From NCBI RefSeq assembly GCF_014203605.1, contig NZ_JACHJJ010000013.1, positions 62,001 to 126,000 on the forward strand: a stretch of DNA of 64,000 bases, given 5' to 3'. Below, piece after piece: positions 59,900-64,000 of the stretch (the stretch's first letter is position 1; each line of letters opens with the position of its first letter). Below the pieces are notes generated by a model. It searched no databases. It was not told where the DNA came from and saw only the letters and a program-made list of their open reading frames with translations. A program made the translations under genes and the position numbers. Source of the DNA: Thiemannella venezuelensis. Its GTDB lineage: Bacteria; Actinomycetota; Actinomycetes; Streptosporangiales; Streptosporangiaceae.

Positions 59900-61140
59900 G
59901 ACTTCCCTTTCTCCCCTTCGGGGAGGGCGCTCACCCTCTCCTGGGACGCGCCGTCCCCGTCCGCCGCGGTGTCCTGCTCGGGGTCGTCGGCCTGGTCGGC
60001 CCGGTGCGCGGGATCGGCGGCCTCGGCGGGCTCCGCACCGTCGGCCGCGCCCTCCCCGGTCGTGCTCTCCTCGGATGCGGCCGTCGCGCCGGACGGCTCC
60101 CCGTCCGCCTCCGCGGTCTCCGCTCCGGCGGGCGCGGAGTCCCCGCTGCCGGGGTCGGCCTGGTCGGCCCGGTGCGCGGGGTCCGCAGCGTCCTCCGCGG
60201 CTCCGGGCTCGGTCCCCTCCCCGGTGGCTGCGGTGGCTGCGGCGACCTTGCCGCCCTCGGAGCCGCTCGCAGGGTCGCCCTCGGAGTCGCTTTCCGCGTC
60301 GCCGTCGGGGTCGTCCCCGGACACGGCTCCCACCGACTCCTCGCCGGTCTTGCCGCGGGCCCACCAGAAGTAGGCCAGCGCCCCGAGCAGCAGGATGATC
60401 GAGGTCCACTGGTTGAGCCGCAGGCCGAGGATGTGGTGGGCGGTGTCGATGCGCAGGCCCTCGATCCAGAACCGGCCGACGGTGTAGCCCGCGACGTAGA
60501 GCGCGAACACGCGGCCGTGGCGCAGCGCGAACTTCCGGCCCGCCCAGATCAGCACGAACGCCAGGGCCAGGTCCCAGATCGACTCGTACAGGAACGTGGG
60601 GTGGTAGGTGTCCTCGCCCGGGATCGTGCCGGGCTTGTCCGGGTCGATCTCCAGGCCCCAGGGCAGGTCGGTCGGACTGCCGAACAGCTCCTGGTTGAAG
60701 TAGTTGCCCCAGCGGCCGATGGCCTGGGCCACCGCGACGCCGGGGGCGACGGTGTCGGCCACCGCGGACAGGGAGATCCCCCGGCTCCGGCAGCCGAACC
60801 ACACGCCCAGGGCGCCGAGCGCGATGGCCCCCCAGATGCCCAGCCCGCCCTGCCAGATGAACAGCGCCTCGATCGGTTCGTTGGGCGCGTCCTCGGCGAA
60901 GTAGAGCTGCCAGTCGGTGAGGACGTGGTACAGGCGTCCGCCGACCAGGCCGAACGGCACGGCCCAGACGGCGAGGTCCACGATGGTGCCCGGGGCGCCG
61001 CCCCGGGCGCGCCAGCGGCGTTCGCCGATGACGACGGCGGCGATGACGCCGAGCACGATGCAGAGGGCGTAGGCCCGGATGGGGACCACGCCGATGTACC
61101 AGACCCCTTGGGACGGGCTGGGAATCGAGGCGAGGGGCAT
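59896..61140 (-). CDS. lgt: Prolipoprotein diacylglyceryl transferase with acidic tail
   Basis: A 414-residue membrane enzyme that transfers diacylglyceryl from phosphatidylglycerol to the lipobox Cys of prolipoproteins, including the binding proteins encoded in this window. The core (1-270) has seven helices and the motifs GGRLYHVLTD, GRWGNYFNQELFG and YHPTFLYES. A 145-residue acidic, disordered tail follows, containing two copies of ADPAHRADQAD. Long tails occur in some actinobacterial Lgt, but the repeat is unusual. The start is the ATG at 61140; no good ribosome site is visible. Confidence 0.94.
   Translation of the reverse strand: MPLASIPSPSQGVWYIGVVPIRAYALCIVLGVIAAVVIGERRWRARGGAPGTIVDLAVWAVPFGLVGGRLYHVLTDWQLYFAEDAPNEPIEALFIWQGGLGIWGAIALGALGVWFGCRSRGISLSAVADTVAPGVAVAQAIGRWGNYFNQELFGSPTDLPWGLEIDPDKPGTIPGEDTYHPTFLYESIWDLALAFVLIWAGRKFALRHGRVFALYVAGYTVGRFWIEGLRIDTAHHILGLRLNQWTSIILLLGALAYFWWARGKTGEESVGAVSGDDPDGDAESDSEGDPASGSEGGKVAAATAATGEGTEPGAAEDAADPAHRADQADPGSGDSAPAGAETAEADGEPSGATAASEESTTGEGAADGAEPAEAADPAHRADQADDPEQDTAADGDGASQERVSALPEGEKGKS
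59987..60180. repeat. 26-bp direct repeat in the lgt tail
   Basis: TCGGCCTGGTCGGCCCGGTG plus six further identical bases occur at 59987-60012 and 60155-60180, 168 bases apart. They code the PAHRADQAD motif twice in the acidic tail, which points to an internal duplication. Confidence 0.9.
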
Positions 61141-61166
61141 GTCAGGTGACGTTACCGTGTCCGGCG

Positions 61167-61931
61167 CTACTTCGCGGCATCAAGGATCGCCTGGCGGAGC
61201 TCCGCCGGCGTGAAGGCCACGTTGTTGTCGACCTCGACGCCGTCGATCTTCACGGTCGGGGTGCCCTGGATCTTGGCGGCCTCCAGCGTCTTGTCGCTCG
61301 CGGCGAGGTGGGCGGCGGCGTGCTGCTGGTTCCGCACGCAGGCGGCGAAGCCCGCGTCGGTGACCCCGGCGTCCTCGCCCCAGGCGACCAGGTCGTCGAG
61401 CGCGAAGCCCTCGGCGGTCTCCGGCGGCTGCTCCTCGAACAGCCTGTCGTGGTAGGCCATCCACGCCGGCCCGGCCGGAACGCACCGGGCCGCGGCCGCC
61501 CCCCGGACGGAGTTGCCGCGCGTGATGCCCTTGTTCATCTCCTCGGGGAAGATCGTGACGGTGTGGAAGACCACCTTGGCCTTGCCCTCCGCCGCCAGGT
61601 TCTTCAGCGTGGCGGCGCTGGTCTCCTCCAGCGCCTTGCACGCCGGGCACTGGAAGTCCTCGTAGACGTCCACCACCGGCTTCTCCACGCCGGGCCTGGC
61701 CATCACGACCGTGCCGTCCGCGGCCCGGGTGATGGGCGCGAGCGCCGCGGTGGTCTCCTCGGGCTTGCTGCTCTGCGCGGCGAACCACCAGCCCGCGCCG
61801 ATGGCGGCGACCGCGACGACCGCGACGGCCGTCATGGTCGCCAGGCGCTTGGTGCGCTCCTTCTTGCGTTCCGCCTCGCGCTGCGCCTTGATCCGGTCCC
61901 GGGCCGACTGGTCCCTCGCGGCCTTGCCCAT
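61167..61931 (-). CDS. Membrane-anchored DsbA-like thiol:disulphide protein
   Basis: A 254-residue protein: a charged cytosolic start, one helix (about 32-52), then an extracellular thioredoxin-fold domain with CPAC (95-98) and the cis-Pro loop GTPTVKIDG. Fold and helical insertion match DsbA/DsbG-like actinobacterial oxidoreductases that handle disulphides of exported proteins. Its ATG overlaps the preceding stop by one base (TGATG), so it is coupled to the MauE/DoxX-like gene, a common pairing. Confidence 0.92.
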   Translation of the reverse strand: MGKAARDQSARDRIKAQREAERKKERTKRLATMTAVAVVAVAAIGAGWWFAAQSSKPEETTAALAPITRAADGTVVMARPGVEKPVVDVYEDFQCPACKALEETSAATLKNLAAEGKAKVVFHTVTIFPEEMNKGITRGNSVRGAAAARCVPAGPAWMAYHDRLFEEQPPETAEGFALDDLVAWGEDAGVTDAGFAACVRNQQHAAAHLAASDKTLEAAKIQGTPTVKIDGVEVDNNVAFTPAELRQAILDAAK

Positions 61932-62500
61932 CAGTGGTCCTTTCCTTCCCGGGGCTCCTCGTCGTCGCCCTCGAGGTCGTCGTTGTATTCGTCGGGCTCC
62001 CGGCCCGGGGTCAGCCCGAGGGCCGAGTCGAGCGCGAACCGTCCCGGCGGGAACCAGGCGACGATCACGCCGAGCGCGAAGAGGCCGAAGTCCCGCAGGA
62101 TGTCGATGAGGTAGCTGGGCTCCTCTCCCGCCGCGAGCTGGCCGCCGCCGCCGAAGCAGCCGCAGTCGATCCGCAGGCCGCGCGCCCAGACGGAGGCGAT
62201 GCCGACGACGAACGCCAGCATGAGCAGTGCGGAGACGACACCTGCGACCCGGGTGAGCAGCCCGACGACCAGCAGCACCCCGATGACGATCTCCAGGATG
62301 GGCAGGCCGTACCCGACCGCCGTGGCGAGCGAGTCGGGGAGCAACTGGTACGCCTTGACCGCCTCGACCGACAGGACGGGGGTGCCGATCTTCCCGCCGC
62401 CGGCGATGATCAGCACGGCCGCCAGGACCAGCCGCGAAACGGTCGTCACCCAGGGTAGCGCCGAACGCAGCCTCGAAGGCTCAGGCTTGTCAGAAGTCAC
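61931..62500 (-). CDS. MauE/DoxX-like membrane protein
   Basis: A 189-residue protein with four helices and the segment RIDCGCFGGGGQLAAGEEPSYLIDILRD, containing CGCFGG, which is typical of MauE/DoxX-like proteins. MauE is thought to help disulphide formation in the Mau system; here the linked DsbA-like gene suggests electron transfer for extracellular thiols. The C-terminal tail is acidic. A GTG start is used with a weak ribosome site. This pair ends at the lgt side with 26 bases to spare. Confidence 0.88.
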   Translation of the reverse strand: MTSDKPEPSRLRSALPWVTTVSRLVLAAVLIIAGGGKIGTPVLSVEAVKAYQLLPDSLATAVGYGLPILEIVIGVLLVVGLLTRVAGVVSALLMLAFVVGIASVWARGLRIDCGCFGGGGQLAAGEEPSYLIDILRDFGLFALGVIVAWFPPGRFALDSALGLTPGREPDEYNDDLEGDDEEPREGKDH

Positions 62501-62605
62501 GACGGTAATCGTCTCCTATTCCGCACCCCGGGCGTGGTGATTGTCCGTGGATGGGCACAACAGCTGAGGGAAACCCCATCACGGGCCGGATAAGTGCCTG
62601 ATAAG

Positions 62606-63457
62606 TCAGCCCGCGGAGGCGGGCCCGCGGAACTGCTGGGCCCGGAACCCGCTCGGCGGCAGGCCGACCCGGCGGGTGAACACGCGGGTGAAGTACGCCG
62701 GGTCGTCGTAGCCGACCCGGCGGGCGATGGAGGCCACCGGCAGGTCGGCGGTGGCCAGTAGTTCCTTGGCCCGGTTCAGCCGGGCCGTCAGCAGGTAGTC
62801 CTTGGGCGTGCATCCGGCCAGCCGCCGCACGACCCGGCGCAGGTCTGTGACCGGCATGTCCAGCCGGCGGGCGTGCTCGGCGACCGAGACGGGCAGGCAG
62901 GCGTCGCGTGCCAGGCGCTCCAGGACGGGCTCTCCGTGCCGGTCCTCTCCCGCGCGGGCCCGCCGCAGGGCGACCAGCACCTCGTGCACCATCGCGGAGG
63001 TCTCCACCTCGAGATAGGGGCTGCCCCGGCGGCAGGCCCCGACGATCCGCGCGATGGCGTGGCGGGCGGCCTCGGCGTCGCCCAGCGGGACGACCGGCTC
63101 GCCGGGGTCGATGAACCCGAGGTCAGTGTAGGCCGCCACGGCCGGTCCGGTGAAGTCGACGAACCATTCCGTCCAGCCCGGGTCGTGCGGGGCGTAGTGG
63201 TGCGGGACTCCGGGGAAGAGCCAGAGCACCGCCGGGGTCCGTACCTCGGCGCGCGGGCCGCCCGCGTGGGAGAACCAGCCGGAGCCCTCGGTGACGAGCA
63301 CCGCCACGTGGTTGTCCAGGACGCGCGGGCCGACGGTGGGCAGGCGGCCGTACTGGGTGCCGACGCCGAGGCAGACCAGGCCGAGCCTGCGGTGGGCGGG
63401 ACCGGGCGGCAGGTAGTGCCACCACTGCCGCGGCCCCGGTGCCGGCCTCACCGTCAT
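62606..63457 (-). CDS. AraC-family transcriptional regulator
   Basis: A 283-residue regulator with an N-terminal cupin-like sugar-sensing domain (about 15-165) and a C-terminal double helix-turn-helix (VAEHARRLDMPVTDLRRVVRRLAG ... VASIARRVGYDDPAYFTRVFTRRVGLPPSGFR). The ATG at 63457 follows GGGGCGGG; an ATG at 63502 would add 15 residues. It is divergent from a beta-galactosidase gene, starting 81 bases away, and likely controls it in response to a sugar. The shared gap contains its probable operator, which I could not define. Confidence 0.93.
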   Translation of the reverse strand: MTVRPAPGPRQWWHYLPPGPAHRRLGLVCLGVGTQYGRLPTVGPRVLDNHVAVLVTEGSGWFSHAGGPRAEVRTPAVLWLFPGVPHHYAPHDPGWTEWFVDFTGPAVAAYTDLGFIDPGEPVVPLGDAEAARHAIARIVGACRRGSPYLEVETSAMVHEVLVALRRARAGEDRHGEPVLERLARDACLPVSVAEHARRLDMPVTDLRRVVRRLAGCTPKDYLLTARLNRAKELLATADLPVASIARRVGYDDPAYFTRVFTRRVGLPPSGFRAQQFRGPASAG

Positions 63458-63538
63458 CGGCACCCGCCCCTCAAATCCAACAACCGCCCGACGTTTGTCC
63501 ATGGCCGCGCCCCGGCTCGGTGGGCAGGCTGGGCGGCT

Positions 63539-64000
63539 ATGACCTGGGAAATCGTAACCGAAGCACGATACGGACGACATTTCGCGATCGACGGGGAGAG
63601 CTTCCGGCTGGACGGGGCGGAGTTCCGCGTGCTGTCGGGGGCACTGCACTACTTCCGGGTCCGTCCCGAGCAGTGGGCGCACCGGCTGCGGACGCTGCGC
63701 GCGATGGGCCTGAACACGGTGGAGACCTACGTCCCGTGGAACCTGCACGAGCCGCGCCCGGGTGAGATGCGCCGCCTGGAGGAGCTGGACGCCTTCCTCG
63801 CCGAGGCCGCCCGGGCGGACCTGCTGGCGATCGTCCGGCCGGGGCCGTACATCTGCGCCGGGTGGGACAACGGCGGTTTGCCGTCCTGGCTGACCGGAGC
63901 GCTGGGCCGCCGGGTGCGCACCCGCGCCCCGGGGTATCTGGCCCGCGTGGACCGGTTCTTCGACGCGCTGATCCCTCTCGTCGCCCGGCACCAGGTGACC
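63539..64000 (+). CDS. GH35 beta-galactosidase, N-terminal part
   Basis: The first 154 residues are in the window and the gene runs off the right edge. FRLDGAEFRVLSGALHYFRV, MGLNTVETYVPWNLHEP and RPGPYICAGWDNGGLPSWL are hallmark GH35 sequences; the catalytic Glu pair lies beyond or near the cut. The enzyme removes terminal beta-galactose from oligosaccharides. No signal peptide is seen, so it is probably cytoplasmic, acting on imported sugars. Divergent AraC regulator upstream. Confidence 0.93.
   Translation, partial: MTWEIVTEARYGRHFAIDGESFRLDGAEFRVLSGALHYFRVRPEQWAHRLRTLRAMGLNTVETYVPWNLHEPRPGEMRRLEELDAFLAEAARADLLAIVRPGPYICAGWDNGGLPSWLTGALGRRVRTRAPGYLARVDRFFDALIPLVARHQVT

Overview
The window is about 64 kb of very GC-rich DNA with dense, largely non-overlapping coding. 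GTG and TTG starts are frequent, and GTGA/ATGA 4-base overlaps link many neighbours. Gene content and order (pyrG-NUDIX-xerD-parA-scpA-scpB-rluB-aroH-tyrA-cmk-der; uvrB; coaE-rpsA-polA; livKHMGF-pdtaR-pyk; gltBD-lgt) are those of an actinomycete chromosome core. A Streptosporangiales-like host is my inference. I see no phage, transposon or CRISPR array.

Layout. 1-4.5 kb: the end of an MFS exporter, an orphan sensor kinase, and a small membrane protein followed by a multicopper oxidase with a six-helix membrane domain. 4.6-16.3 kb: a long minus-strand housekeeping operon covering CTP synthesis, chromosome segregation (ParA, ScpA, ScpB, XerD-like), 23S pseudouridylation, chorismate to prephenate to tyrosine, CMP kinase and the ribosome-assembly GTPase Der. 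16.4-20.8 kb: plus-strand genes for a hexapeptide acyltransferase, a secreted ScyD-like protein, two membrane proteins and a Uma2 nuclease-like protein. 20.8-27.4 kb: uvrB with a coupled zinc-ribbon protein, then divergently two SPFH (flotillin/stomatin-like) membrane proteins and a Spo0M arrestin-like protein. 27.5-35 kb: coaE, a GNAT enzyme, rpsA, a polysaccharide deacetylase, polA and a thioesterase. 35.4-43.7 kb: a polar amino-acid ABC importer, a lipoprotein and a complete branched-chain amino-acid importer. 44.2-47.5 kb: the ANTAR regulator PdtaR, two unusual tRNA genes flanking a decayed PIN-toxin gene, pyruvate kinase and a DUF2784 protein. 47.6-55.6 kb: a secreted subtilase and glutamate synthase. 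55.8-64 kb: a BpsA-like branched-polyamine synthase homologue, two paralogous anchored proteins, a VIT1-like protein, Lgt, a DsbA-like/MauE-like thiol pair, and an AraC regulator divergent from a GH35 beta-galactosidase cut by the window end.

How it fits together: much of the window serves nitrogen and amino-acid supply (two importers, GOGAT, tyrosine branch) and core information processing. Best leads for new biology are the SPFH-SPFH-Spo0M locus, an XerD lacking two catalytic residues, a 73-nt tRNA-Leu(CAA) without a long variable arm, the tRNA-Tyr/PIN-fragment junction, the BpsA homologue with an unexplained C-terminal domain, a (GGGGGC)11 tract inside tyrA, and a hairpin-rich intergenic region near 35.1 kb. 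All are sequence-based leads, not demonstrated functions.
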